From the NCBI GenBank assembly GCA_025890175.1, contig JANPYM010000003.1:3551437-3615436 (forward strand): a stretch of 64,000 nt of DNA. The letters are read 5' to 3'. The notes beneath the pieces are model-generated. The model was given only the letters and a program-made list of their open reading frames with translations, ran no database searches and was not told the origin of the DNA. Source of the stretch: Ciborinia camelliae. Its lineage: Eukaryota > Ascomycota > Leotiomycetes > Helotiales > Sclerotiniaceae. A program made the position numbers and the translations under genes. Positions 36,316 to 47,989 of this stretch are shown piece by piece. Each line of letters begins with the position of its first letter. Within the stretch, counting starts at the first letter, position 1.

Positions 36316-36961
36316 GTATCGAAAGATCCCGTACTATGATGGGGCCGTTAGGCGGCTGATCCATGAAGTTATTGGAGAGCTAGCCGATTATTGACAGATT
36401 GGGTTGATGGATGGGTGGATTGTATATTAGATTAATTAGATTAGATTATATTATTTGGTATCACAAATAGATGGATAGATAGATATCTAGATAATACCTA
36501 GGAATATCCATTCATGTTGTATAACTTTGGGTGTACTGACTGGACTGTACCGTATCAGTATTTCTCACTTCGCCGACGTTAAATAGGTAAGCTGGAGATC
36601 ACCATCTGAGAATTTGTATGGGCAGAATCATTTGGTGGGTGAAGAATAAAGGCGGTGTATCCAATACGGCTTTCCATAGTTCTATGACGTTTTAATCAGC
36701 CTTCCAATACCTGTACCGGTATATCCATATCCTTGCCTTATTTTATGCACAGAGACATCGAATTGATCCATCCAATTGATCCATCCATCGCACAAACACC
36801 AAAAGTCCTACCAGCTTCATTTCATTTACCTACTTCATCCATACAGATCAAAATCAATCAAAACATACTTTACCATTATATTGATATGATTAAATCATTA
36901 TTGAATATAACTTCACTGCATTCCTACTTAAATACCCAATTTATCTGTCATTCCAATCACA
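36316..36961. other. Intergenic region
   Basis: No gene supported. It is AT-rich, with GATAGATA repeats near 36470. It probably holds the promoter and 5' leader of the DUF155 gene that starts at 36962. Confidence 0.45.
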
Positions 36962-38865
36962 ATGACAACTCCCCCTGGAAAACGTGGACCATCAGCCTTG
37001 GTATGCGAGCAAAATCAACATTAAATTCCGATTGACCATGAACATTTTTCTAATTTTGTCTTAGGTTACTGATTCCTGGGAACGACAACGTCCTTCGACA
37101 TCTCGAAATAATCCTCCAAGACCAAGTGCGAATGATTCGAATGCCCCTAGACCAACAAGATTAATATCTGTAGATAACGTATTGCAATATGCATCTCAAA
37201 TCCCATCAGGTCAAGCTCGAGGACCACCCGGACGCAGACCTCAGGTTCCAAATCAACGCCGCCTCAGTGGCCCCATATCGGCACGAATCGCGCAGCAGAA
37301 TGTACCGGGTCGAAGTACGAAAACGAGTGAAAAGCTGGTGCTGATTCCAGAGACGGTGGGTGAGAAAGATGATTCTGATACGGATGAGGTTATTGATCTT
37401 GAAAACCGACCGCTATTGGATGGTGAGGAGGGACCTTTGACGGATAACGAAAGGGGCGTACTGAAGAAGAGGGGTGGCATACGGGGAAAGAGTGAAGCGG
37501 AACGAATACCGAAAGCACAAAGGGCAAACAAATTGGCCAGAGTTACTGCATATTGCACGGCACAAGCGTATAAGACAAAAGCCACAGCAGCATTTGTCAA
37601 GGAAAGACACGGAGCCAAAACAAAATTATACGATGATTGTCTCTATACAGTTTATCATCTGCCACTATTACCGGGTACCGAAGGATTCAGATTACGAAGT
37701 AGTCCGGTTTTAAAGAGTCCAGGTGGAAAGGCGGTATTGGATGAAGAGATAGAGAGGAGTGAAAATCGCGATTATCATGAGGGTTATTTCGAAGATTCAG
37801 ATCCGTACGGTTTGAGGGGGGGGGAGAATATTTCAAGAAATTCAACCGATGAAGATAGAATCAGAAGAGAAGAAGAAGCCCGAAGGATTAGGGAAGCAAC
37901 CCACATTTTTGAACAAGGACAAAGACCCGGCAGTCCAAATCGAGTTGCCCCAGATGCCACAAGTTTCGCCGAGATGTTTGTCTTCTCCTATGGAGTTGTC
38001 GTGTTTTGGAATTTTACGGAGCATCAAGAAAAAGATATTCTTGCTGATCTGACATTTGCGGAGCACAACACAGGTATATCACTTGTTGTTCGACCTCAAG
38101 AGGAAGAAGATCTTGAAACGGAAGAGCTCCATTTTGAGTATAGTCATCTTGTTGACCGACCGCGAATTTTCAATGATATGATAACGTTAAGGAGTCGTGA
38201 TCATATGATCAAGCTAGCCATGAGTCATGCAATTGCTCAGAGTACGAAGTTGAGTTTCTTTGAGGAGCGAATGTCACAAACTATGCTCAGTGCAGAACAC
38301 GTTCCCAAACACTTGGCATTGACAGGTGAACTTGGTATGTCTCGTACAGAAATCCTCAAGATTCTCGGTCGTCTCTTCAAAAGTAGAGTGGATGTCAATC
38401 TTTGTAAGTTATTTCTCATCTTTTCGTATGATTCTTGCTAACATCCCCACAGCTTCAAATATCCTTGATGTCCCCAGCTTCTTTTGGGATTCTGAACCCA
38501 CGTTAAATCCACTTTACGAAGCTATCCGCGAGTATCTAGAGATTGGACCTCGTATCACAACGCTTAATGAACGCTGTCGAGTTTTCTTGGACTTGGCCGA
38601 GGTTTTAAGCGATAGCATTGCCGATACCAAGATGAGTACGATCACGTGGATTGTCATCATCTTGATCATCATTAGTATCGCCGTCACCGTGACCGAAGTC
38701 GGCTTGAGATTCATCATCTTGGAAAAGGCTGGCGGGAGAGAAAGTACCAATGTAACGGCGCCTCCCATGGAGAGGAATTGGACCCGGTTCGATTTTAATA
38801 CGCCACAGTTGGAAGCCATTTGTGGGAATGAAATGGTGGGGGCTACGTTTGCTGGGCTTTGTTAG
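36962..38865 (+). CDS. DUF155 family protein (Rmd1/Rmd8/Sif2-like)
   Basis: Three exons (36962-37000, 37065-38403, 38453-38865), introns of 64 and 49 bases, 596 aa. The first exon encodes only 13 residues (MTTPPGKRGPSAL), and the splice into VTDSWERQR keeps frame. The N-terminal 140 residues are Pro/Arg/Ser-rich and probably disordered. The DUF155 core then shows KLARVTAYCTAQAYK, LYDDCLYTVYHLPLLPG, FSYGVVVFWNFTEHQEKDIL, and LGMSRTEILKILGRLFKSR, with SIADTKMSTITWIVIILIII as the start of a C-terminal membrane helix. Relatives are yeast Rmd1/Rmd8, fission-yeast Sif2 (Sad1-interacting factor 2) and mitochondrial RMND1. The long N-terminus and the absence of a clear transit peptide favour the Rmd8/Sif2 side. 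Role in this organism unknown. Confidence 0.87.
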
Positions 38866-39639
38866 AGTGCAGCTTGTGAGCTGCGGGCTGTTGATAATCA
38901 ATCATAATTCTAATCATAATTCATTCTTGGGTGGAAAGTCCTTGTCTTTACTTTACTTTACTTTCCTTACCTCACTTGCTTTGTTTGCTCTTTTTCTTTC
39001 TTTCTTTCTTTTTCTTTTTGTATACCAAGGGAATGCGGGATTGGGCATTGGCATTTGGGGCGTTGGATTGGGGGCGTTGGGTTGGCGGGTGTTGGATTGG
39101 GTGGAAGGGGGGAAGGGGGGAGTGTATCAAGAAGTGTATAAAGTGGATGGATGGATGCATATAATATCCTACTTTTCTGCATGCCCTTGTAGCTACCGCA
39201 TACAATGATCAGGGCATCCACGCTCTGAACATTCTGAACATTCTGAATATTCTGAATATATTCATGAACGGATTGATATGATATGATGATTGATCGGTCG
39301 AAAACTGTGATGGGTGGGGTGGGATGGGAGTTGTGTAGATACACATTTTTTCCCTATATATACAGAAGTTTCAGCTAAAATACAGTGCTTCGCAACCAAG
39401 GGTCTCCGCTAAGTTATCTAGATTCTAGATTCTAGATTCACACCTAAAACGATAAAGAAGCGTGCAGTCTAGTTGCCAGGTGTGTATATATCACGGGTAC
39501 ATTAAATTAATCCATTCTCAAGATTTTGGAGTAGCAGCTGCCATTTACCATTGAGCCTTTTGTTTTGCTTTATCTAGTTTTACTTAGGTACCAATGCCAA
39601 TGTTGTTATCACCAATGGCATGTCTTCCCCAAGAGAATT
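38866..39639. other. Intergenic region
   Basis: No gene supported. CTTT/TTTC repeats occur near 38950-39020, G-rich repeats near 39060-39120, and a GATTCTA triple near 39420. Frames of about 100 codons here are repeat-driven. Confidence 0.5.
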
Positions 39640-40380
39640 TGACTCGGTCTATCATGTACTCTTCTATCATCGACTTGCAACGTTTGCTTTGGGTGAAATC
39701 GCTCAGATCTACCAAAATCTTCATGAGAAATATGGAGATGGCGTCCGAATTGGACCAAACGTTGTATCTCTCTCTCTCTGACCCCGCTGCTATCGCGACA
39801 GTGTATCCTGCGAGGATCGGGTTCTCCAAGGTTCGCACTTCGTCCTTTCTTAAGCTTTCTCTTTGTCTCGCAAAGTCATACCATGGCTGTGATTTTCACA
39901 CTATTAGAGTATAATACCATGCCTTGGAGAGTATCGCTGCCGATAGACCACTCCACATTTTAGAACAAATTCTACAATGCGTTCATGCCCTATACAAAGC
40001 AAGGATCCCTTCCAGCAATCTCTACTACGCAGGATAATGAACTTTATAAATAGCTGAAGACTCCCATTGCACAACTATACAATTTATCAAACGTCATTAC
40101 ATTCGAGCCTTTTGTTGACGAGGTCCTAGAACTCCTTTTCCAGCAGTTGGATAAGCGGTTTGCCAACCAGGACAAGATCTGCAACCTTGGCGATTGGATA
40201 CAGTACTTCGCATTGGATGTAATGGGAGAAATATCTTTCTAGGCGCGGTATGGGTTGTTCCAGCTCTTCTTCTCAACTATGAGTGGGAACTTAAAGATCC
40301 TTCTGCGTATTCCATGGAGAGCTGCTGGTTTCTTCGCCAGCACGGAATCAATGTTAAAATCAGTAAATCTAGCGTGGCTC
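39640..40380 (+). pseudogene. Cytochrome P450 pseudogene, 5' two-thirds only
   Basis: Translation in shifting frames gives typical P450 blocks in order: ALGEIAQIYQNLHEKYG, GVRIGPNVVSLS, a frame slip at the CTCTCTCTCTCT run near 39770, then DPAAIATVYPARIGFSK. Further on come FYNAFMPYTKQGSLPAIS, LKTPIAQLYNLSNVITFEP, FVDEVLELLFQQLDKRFA, and LGDWIQYFALDVMGEISF. In-frame TAG codons occur at 40051-40053 and 40240-40242. After about 40330 the similarity fades, and no ExxR or heme-cysteine loop is found. The style resembles benzoate-hydroxylase or pisatin-demethylase-like P450s. Because the blocks are well kept despite stops, loss of function is not ancient. It lies 1.3 kb upstream of the MFS gene on the same strand. 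Confidence 0.85.
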
Positions 40381-41636
40381 AATAGGGTGTTAAACTGGAG
40401 GCGGTGAAAGTTTGAGTTTTGTTTTCTGAAGGATGCCATGGCTTCGGCACTTCTACAGTTCCTGACAAGACCCTAACGGCAAATTCAATGTATTAGATCA
40501 GACTAATTGGAATTGGAAAGCTTGGTGAGGGAATGGAATGAATGGGGCAGCTTTATCTCACCGATCTTGTCCATTCTACTGTTTTTGTTGCAGGCTGTAG
40601 CATATCTGAAGCCCCCTTGTATGTTTTCTTTTGTAATAGAAGCTTGATAGGCTGTGTAGAGCACGAGGAATAAGTTCTTTTTTATCAAAGTTATACTATT
40701 GCCAGTTCCAAGTGGTTTGTTTAAGGAGTTGAGAAAAATGAAAAGTCATACGGAATGTGATGATGTTATTATTCTCGCAGTAAAGATCAAATTCATTCGC
40801 GTGGTGACTTTCACGGACGTTGAGAAGCAAGATGCAATAACAATTGACATCCCATTTCTTTATGTGCTTGTCAATATGCCCAATTCAATCTATACCTCTT
40901 TCATTTAGCTGTTAAATAATGTAACCATGAGACAGGCAAGACGAGCTTTCCGCTTTAACCAAAAGGACTAGTGGAGCGCAACATTAGCTTTAATTGCAGT
41001 TACTCATTCTCGAATTTCAATTTTCCTTTTCTTTCTGGACTTGCAGCCATGAAGTGAAACACTCCAGTGTCGACGCACTTTCAAGATGTTGCTTCATCCA
41101 GCAGCCCAGCTACAGAATGGCAACGGAGATGGAGTCAAAAATTCCCTTACATCCGATGATGTGGACTAGCGGCCGCTCACGGGGATAATAATAGCCGCTT
41201 ACAGCAACCAAAGAACAAATATCAGGTGGATCCTTCAGCTAGGGAAATATTTCGGAGTTTCTCGTCGGAAATTGGTGCATTGATTAGGGTTACAGTACAT
41301 TATAGCGTATGTCGGTTACAAGCCTGTTCCCCCTTTCCCCCCCCCCCCCCCCAATCTCCCCCTGACTCTTTTTCACGGTTTGTCTTCATTGATATGCAGG
41401 TTGCAAAATGCAGAATATGTATTTGAGATTGCTGGCATTATATGGCCGGTTTAAGGATTGCCGGATTTTTAATGTTAACACCGGACTTTATTCCTTCCGG
41501 ATTTAACAGGGCAAACGAAGAGTAATGCCGACACTAACAATATCAAAACAATATACCACAACACTTATGTAGGGGAGAATATGTCCTCCATCATCATTCA
41601 TCAAGCCAAGTCACAATCACGTACAATTCAGCAGTC
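40381..41636. other. Intergenic region between P450 pseudogene and MFS gene
   Basis: No gene supported. Several 60-70 codon frames lack motifs. A run of 16 C lies at 41337-41352. The last 150 bases are probably the MFS promoter and leader. Confidence 0.5.
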
Positions 41637-43781
41637 ATGGGCAAGAACAATAACGCAGTTCAAGATGACGTTGGCGAGTATGCGCAAACCGAATCTAGTG
41701 CAACAACAACGACAATGACTTCAAATTCTCTCCAAAATATAATCGGTGACAAATTTGAGGTAGATTATGGTATCTCAGCAGAGCCTCCCATACCAGCAAA
41801 GGTGCTGAGTCCAGAAGAAACACGTACTACACTTCAAACCTTCGTGATCATGGCTTCACTTTGCGCCGTATGTTCACCCCACCTGCCAGACCTCCTTGCA
41901 ACGTTCATATTAACTCTTCTAAAAGGCCCTATTCATAGCCGCTCTCGATATCACCATCGTAGCTACAGCTCTTCCTACCATCACAGCACACTTTCATTCG
42001 GATGCGGGCTATACATGGATTGGTTCGGCTTATCTTCTTACCAATGCAGCCTCGATTCCATCTTGGGGCAAATTCTCTGACATCTGGGGCCGAAAGCCCA
42101 TAATCTTGATTGCAGCGGGAGTTTTCTTCTGTGGAAGTGTTTTGGCTGCAACGAGCGTTAACATTTCGATGTTGATTGCTGCTCGTGCCATTCAAGGAAT
42201 TGGAGCAGGTGGGGTAACGGTGCTTGTCAATATTTGTATTGGTGACTTGTTCAGTCCGAGGAATCGCGGGAAGGTAAGTTCAATATACTGGGCTTCTTTT
42301 TCTACACGTAGCCATGGAGCCGAGCTCTGGAACTTCCATATCCACTTTTGGAAACTCTCTCAGGCTCTTGCTTTCTATCAGGACTTGCAACTAATATGAT
42401 GATTAGTACCTTGGAATCATCGCTATAGTGTGGGCGACAGCAAGTGGACTGGGCCCTATTCTAGGAGGGCTGTTCACTGAGAAAGTCACATGGCGGTGGT
42501 GTTTTTATGTGAACTGTAGGTTGGGCAATCTTTTTTTAACTTTCCAAGATTCATTCTGTGATTGAATCAAAGATCCTCCTCTATCTTCAAATCGTCTCTC
42601 GCAATTCGCTTGCTTAACATGGATTCCAAAATTCTTAATGTCTCAATCTATATCCATGTACTAACTTGTTGTTAGTGCCTATCACAGGATCGGTCATCAT
42701 CTTCCTTTCGCTGTTTCTCCATCTTGATAATCCAAAGACGCCTGTTTGGGCTGGCTTAAAAGCCGTGGATTGGACAGGTACTATCGCAATAGTGGGTGGA
42801 ACTCTCATGCTCCTCCTCGGACTTCAGTTCGGTGGCGTGTCATATCCTTGGGATTCCGCCACAGTCATCTGCCTTTTAGTGTTTGGCATCTTCACGATTG
42901 GTCTATTCGTCATTAATGAATGGAAATACGCCAAATACCCCATTACACCAATTCGCATATTCTCCAAGCGGTCCAACGTTGCGACTATCGGTGTATGCTT
43001 CTTTCACGGGCTTGTCTTTATGTCTGCATCTTACTTCCTTCCGCTGTACTTCCAAACAGTTCTTGGCGCCTCTCCTCTTTTATCTGGTGTCTACCTACTG
43101 CCTTGGGCGCTTTCTTTTTCAATTGCTTCATATGCTACCGGCATCATCATTAAGAAAGTTGGAAAATACCTGCCATTGCTCTACTTCGGTCTCGTTATCA
43201 TGATTCTTGGATTTGGTCTTTTCATCTACCTTCCAAGTTCTAGATCATTTTCAAAGATCTTTCTCTTCCAAATTGTTGCTGGGATTGGCACAGGTCCCAT
43301 CTTCAATACTCCTCTGGTGGCGCTACAGGCTATGGTTGAGCCTCGCGACATCGCCACCGCAACTTCGACCTTTTTCTTCGCGCGTATCCTTAGTTCTGCG
43401 ATTTCTGTCGTCATAGGTAATGTGGTGTTCCAGAATGAGATGCGAAAACAACAACCTGCACTCCTCGCAGCCCTGGGACCTGCTATCGCAGGCGAGCTAA
43501 CGGGATCCGATGTTGCAAATGTACGAGTCCTCGATGGTTTACCTCTCGCTCAGCAGCATGTGGCCCGGGTTGCATTTTGGCACAGTTTGAAGACCATGTG
43601 GATAATGTACGTGTCCCTTGCAGCAGTCACTTTGTTCGTTAGTCTGTTTATGGTGCAACAAAAGCTTAGTACACAGCATATTACTGTGAAGACGGGGTTA
43701 AAGGCCGAAGAGGAGAATCGAAGACAGGAAATGGCACAGCACAACAATGGCGATGGGGCGAATGACTTAGAAAAGGCTTAA
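41637..43781 (+). CDS. MFS multidrug/toxin efflux transporter (DHA2, 14-TM type)
   Basis: Plasma-membrane exporter driven by the proton gradient. Four exons (41637-41867, 41926-42273, 42407-42515, 42676-43781), introns of 58, 133 and 160 bases, 597 aa. The hydrophilic N-terminus of about 75 residues is followed by [19 protein letters not shown], which spans the first splice and is the DHA2 signature. Next are [35 protein letters not shown] (motif A region), and [11 protein letters not shown] (motif C-like). [13 protein letters not shown] spans the third splice. Later helices include [19 protein letters not shown] and [17 protein letters not shown]. The C-terminus is hydrophilic. It shares the family, not close sequence, of the transporter at 20519. 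It sits between a dead P450 and a dead PKS, so it may be the only working piece of this island. Confidence 0.92.
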
Positions 43782-44184
43782 AATGGAAAGTATAGAAGTC
43801 ATTAAAAGGGTTAGGGGCAGAATATAAGGATGACGAAAGGAATTCACACTGGGCCGTTGGCACGAGCAATGCTTTGATATAACATGCCAATCTAAGCATC
43901 GTATGGCTAATGGTCAATGGTTTCCATACACCTAGTTAGTATGGCTGGTTTCCATTCTCTATGGAGAGTCGTGGTGTTATATTTCTTGAAGACATTCAAG
44001 TTAATGCCGTAGAAATTGGTTAAGAGTATGACATTTCTGTATTGCTAGAGCTATTTATTAAGATAACATAATAATAAGAATCAATGGTTCGATTTATATA
44101 GATAAAATAAACGGCAAATACCTCGAATATTATATTTTTCAATTTTGATATTTCAATTAGCATAATGTGATAATCGAGGTTTAT
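43782..44184. other. Intergenic region 3' of the MFS gene
   Basis: No gene supported. The sequence becomes strongly AT-rich toward the repeat block that follows. Confidence 0.5.
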
Positions 44185-44754
44185 CATATGCTATTTGAAA
44201 TCGATTTTTTTTTTAGTTTTGTGATATTTTAGTTTTAAAATATAATGGCAAATATTTGAAATAGCATTATTTTGAATTTTAATATTTCAACTAACATAAA
44301 AACTTTTTTTTTAATCTCGAATAGTATATAAAGTAGGTTTGTAGATTTGTAGGTTCGTAGGTTAGTAGGTTCGTAGGTTAGTAGGTTCGGTGGAAGGGGG
44401 TAGATAGATTCGATGGGAGGGGGTAGGTTTGTAGGTTCGCAGGTTCGTAGATTCGTAGGTTCGCAGGTTCGTAGATTCGTAGATTTGTAGGTTCGTAGGT
44501 TCGTAGATTCGTTCGTAGGCTTGTAGGTTCGTAGAAAGAGAGTAGGTTGATGAAAGGGGGTAGGTTTGATAAAAGGGGGTAAGTTTTTTTTAAATCCAAA
44601 TAGCATATAAATTATATTTAGAACTAGAATAGCATATTTTATTTTTTTAATTTCAAATTGTGGATTGAAATATCATATTTTTTTAAGATTAAATTAACAT
44701 TATTTGTATTTTTTTTTAGGATTGAAATAGCAACATATGCTATTTGAAGTCGAA
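44185..44754. repeat. AT-rich repeat block with an internal minisatellite
   Basis: The block is bounded by near-identical 20-mers: CATATGCTATTTGAAATCGA at 44185 and CATATGCTATTTGAAGTCGA at 44735. Variants of AAATAGCATAT recur inside (near 44255, 44595, 44620, 44670 and 44725), some inverted. The centre (44330-44560) is a minisatellite of GTAGGTTCGTAGATTCGTAG-like units with GGGGGTAG inserts. The right edge lies next to the point where the PKS fragment loses similarity, so the block may have replaced the rest of that gene. Confidence 0.7.
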
Positions 44755-46110
44755 ATGAAAAGTTTCTATACTATTTGATCCCAGTAATGGCTTGCTGGTG
44801 TCTGCTTCAAGAACTTTAAGCTTTGATCTTGAAGCGGTGTCTAGGGAGATGCCTCTTAGTTCGAAGGACTTCTGTTGGCGCAGCGTGGCCTCTATGGTGG
44901 CTATTCGATTGAGACATAGCACTGTCTTGACATCCGAGAGCTGGGCTAAGTGAGCCACCACGTGGGAGCCCAAGCTTCCTGTCTGCAACAAGTCAATATG
45001 TAATTTTCATTGAAGAATGAAAGTTGGAGAAAATTAGACATGAGCTATGACCAGCTTCGATCTCAAAGTCAAGTCTCAAGAAGCTCGAATCTTTCACGTG
45101 TGTAGCGCTCGAAGAAAAATGAACATACCGTGCCTGTTACAACAAGTACACATTTCCCCACGAAAACCCAATCGTTGGAGTAATCCAACTCTAATGGCAT
45201 ACTAAAATCTTTCGTGTATTCATGAACATAAGCGTCAATGGCCGCCTGGCGAGCTGTGGTGTCTGTCAGCGCTTCTTGCTCAGGTTGGGGGAGCGGCTTC
45301 GGCGAATGCGCATACCTAGGGCCAGTTGCAAAAGCAATTATCAGGCGCTGAAGGTTTGCTTCGGGATGACTTCCCTCTCTCCAGTCAACGTGACCGTAAC
45401 CAACCGATCTCAGTACCTTATCCCAATGTGCTTCAGGTGCAAGAGCATGTCGTCGACCATCTTCAAATAGCCACCAACCTTCCAGTGTGCCAAATATGAA
45501 ATCGACCCAAGGTACTTCAAGTGTTCTGTCATCTCAAGCAGCAGAAGGAAGCCATCCGGTCGCAGGATTTTGTGAATGTTTGCCGTCGAGGTTTTCAAAT
45601 TGCGGGTTGCGTGGACGCAACTGTTGGCTAGAACTATATGCTGACTGTGCAAAAGCTTGGCATCTGGTGGAGACTCCATGTTGAGTACTTTGAATTCCAT
45701 GAATGGGTAATTTTTGAATCTCTTGCGATCTGCTGCAACAAGAGAGGAAGAGAGATCTGTCATGGTGTATTTGATGGGTACACGCAAGCGGGCCAACATA
45801 GGTAGTAGTTTCGAGGTTGTCCCCCCCGTACCCGCTCCTACTTCTAGAATGCACAGAGGCTCCCCACTTTTTGGCATTTTAAGAAGAAGCTGTTCAATGA
45901 ACCACTCGGCTTGTTGGATCCAGACCGAGTTTATTGGAGATTTGGCGTATACGTCGGACACAAGGCCTCGGCCTTCAGATGTTCCAAATATGATCTGAAG
46001 CCCCTCTGCTTTTCCAATGAGACAGTCAGCAAATCTAGCTCCTATAAGGGAGGTGAGCTTCGTAAGTTGCGACTAAAATCCAGGCCTGAATTTGTCTCGT
46101 GCCAATAGAA
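44755..46110 (-). pseudogene. Non-reducing polyketide synthase fragment (CMeT domain + start of R domain)
   Basis: Only the 3' portion of a fungal NR-PKS is present. In order on the minus strand: GARFADCLIGKAEGLQIIFG and SPINSVWIQQAEWF, then the C-methyltransferase SAM motif LEVGAGTGGTT and the region MTDLSSSLVAAD. A one-base loss near 45520 ends the frame at 45410. In the other frame the domain continues as WWLFEDGRRHALAPEAHW, then VGYGHVDWREG and LIIAFATGPRY. A linker leads into the thioester-reductase domain, VLVVTGT-TGSLGSHVVAHLA, where a 146-bp intron (45128-44983) splits the Rossmann motif. Similarity stops after KPLLG at about 44780. A TAG near 46075 interrupts the upstream end, and KS, AT, PT and ACP are missing. 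Intact relatives release methylated aromatic aldehydes. Confidence 0.88.
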
Positions 46111-46433
46111 CTCGCTTCGCCATCACCTTTGCCCAGGCTTTCCAGACATGTTTCGTCTGTTGGTAAAGTGACTCGTGCAGATTCTGGAATTGGGATGATA
46201 AAAGACTGGCAAGAGTCCACATGGCGGATTGTAGGCATCTGGATTAACTATCTTTAACACTATTTCTAGACCAGGATAAATACTGACGTGGATGCAGGAT
46301 TGGGATTGAAGTGTGTACTCGATCGAAGTACAGTTGATCTCTGATCAAATAGTGAGCATATCTTATAGGGAAACTGTCCATTGGGTTGTGATAACTTACA
46401 GTTCTGCCTGTACGAATTCAGAGATGTGGTTGT

Positions 46434-47037
46434 TCATGTTATCACTGATGACCCAAGCAGTGAGCTTCTGTTGGACAATGGCGTCTGCGGGAGGAAATCC
46501 GGTGCAGAACTCACCCCCATCGCTGAAAATGAGGGGCCCTGAAAATCAATCATTTCAATGGTCGCACCCACATCAGAGAAGTTGTTAAACTCGGTAACTG
46601 GGGCGATGGGCTCTAAGCTATGCGCGGCTTGCTCATACCATTTTCCTTGCCCTTGGTCTTGATCTTGGTCATCATCTTGTTCGTCATCTTGTTCGTCATC
46701 TTGCCCCGGCTCTTGCTCCTCTTCTGGCAACAAAATCGATAAACGATTCTCCAGCACGGCTGCGAATGATCTCGGTTAGCATGTATATTAAATAACTTAT
46801 AGGAGGTTCTATACCGACTCGATTCTTCAAGGCCTTCAAGTAACCTTTTTTCGGTCCCCGGCTTCCAGTGTTCTTGCCGAACTCACACCGCACCCCCGAC
46901 TCATGGCAAACACTGCACCGTGGTCGTTGACGATCGCACCGCAGCTTTCGTCGTCGGCATTCATCACATGCTGCTCCGAGCATTTGCCGGGATGGTGCTA
47001 TATGTGGCGACAATACCTTATCTGAATTGAGTGCCAT
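46434..47037 (-). CDS. Zn2Cys6 transcription factor, short or truncated
   Basis: DNA-binding regulator of the Gal4-type binuclear zinc cluster. Exons 47037-46815 and 46759-46434, with a 55-bp GT-AG intron containing GCTAAC; 182 aa. The zinc cluster is ACDECRRRKLRCDRQRPRC...CHESGVRC, with all six cysteines. It is followed by RGPKKGYLKALKNRVAVLENRL (spanning the splice), a linker and dimerisation helix typical of regulators inside PKS clusters. After a Glu/Asp/Gln-rich stretch the protein ends at SSVIT. Family members are usually 400 aa or longer, so the activation or middle domain is missing, unless further unrecognised exons lie at 46.2-46.4 kb. The frame before the ATG at 47037 is open, but no better start exists. 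Presumably it once controlled the adjacent PKS. Confidence 0.75.
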
Positions 47038-47989
47038 TCTACTTGCGTATGATATAAGGCTGCTCGAGACAAACAGTGATATCTGGTATATCGAACCAGT
47101 CAAGAAGCTAAGGTTCGCTGGATGGAGTAACAGAATCCCCTGAGGTTCCCAATAGATTCGAGATGAATAAATATATACTTAGATCTCTAGGAGAAGTGCA
47201 ATGTCTTTGTGTAGTTTGAGGCAGAGCATTAACGCTGCTTCTTTTCACTTATACCCTTATCTTCAACTCATACCCTGGTCTACAGCTATCTTAACACCAG
47301 TCCTTGCAATGTAACTTACATGATCCTTCATAGTGTCAGAGTTATGATCGTATAGCATAACCCAATTGTTGGACTTTAAAGAATCGCCAGTAATATAACG
47401 ATGTCGGTCACCACACCTACCATGTGTTGTTGACGTTAGGATTGTGGCAAACGCGTGTTGCTGGTGGAGAATCGGACAGAACTTGGAAGCCCTGCATGCT
47501 TACCAGTACATATTTGGTTAGCTTGAAAGTCTCGTCGCCCACAGGTCAGATTCGATGTGTATGGGCACCATGATTCATCTGACTGGTGGTCACCTGTACG
47601 ACCGAGGCGGCTAAACAAAAGGGGAGAACAGATACCTCCATTCTTCATTTGCTCAGAGGAGCTAACTATTACAGCAAATTATAATAATAGAGCCCGTACA
47701 TGCATAGGTATAGTGGTGTTGTAAAGACGGAATTATGAATTATAATTCGACCGAGTAATCTTGCACACACACCGACAGGGGCCTATTGAATGAAGTTGTT
47801 GATTTGAAAATTTTGAAGATTTCACACCATACCTATAGATACCTCCGGATCTAACTAATGAAAGTTTCTCGGATCCAACTCCCTTCTCGCCTTCCCCCCT
47901 GAAAGGCCCATATTAGGCAAAGCGCGCTAACGCACAGACTATTACTAGACGACTTCATGCAGTCTCTATGACGAGGTTTAGGTTCTAGG
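47038..47989. other. Intergenic region
   Basis: No gene supported. It contains the regulator's upstream region. A 70-codon minus frame (47436-47648) has no motif. Confidence 0.45.

Noticed and set aside
36733..37035. 100-codon plus frame before the DUF155 gene
   Set aside because: It overlaps exon 1 and intron 1 of the DUF155 gene in another frame and has no motif.
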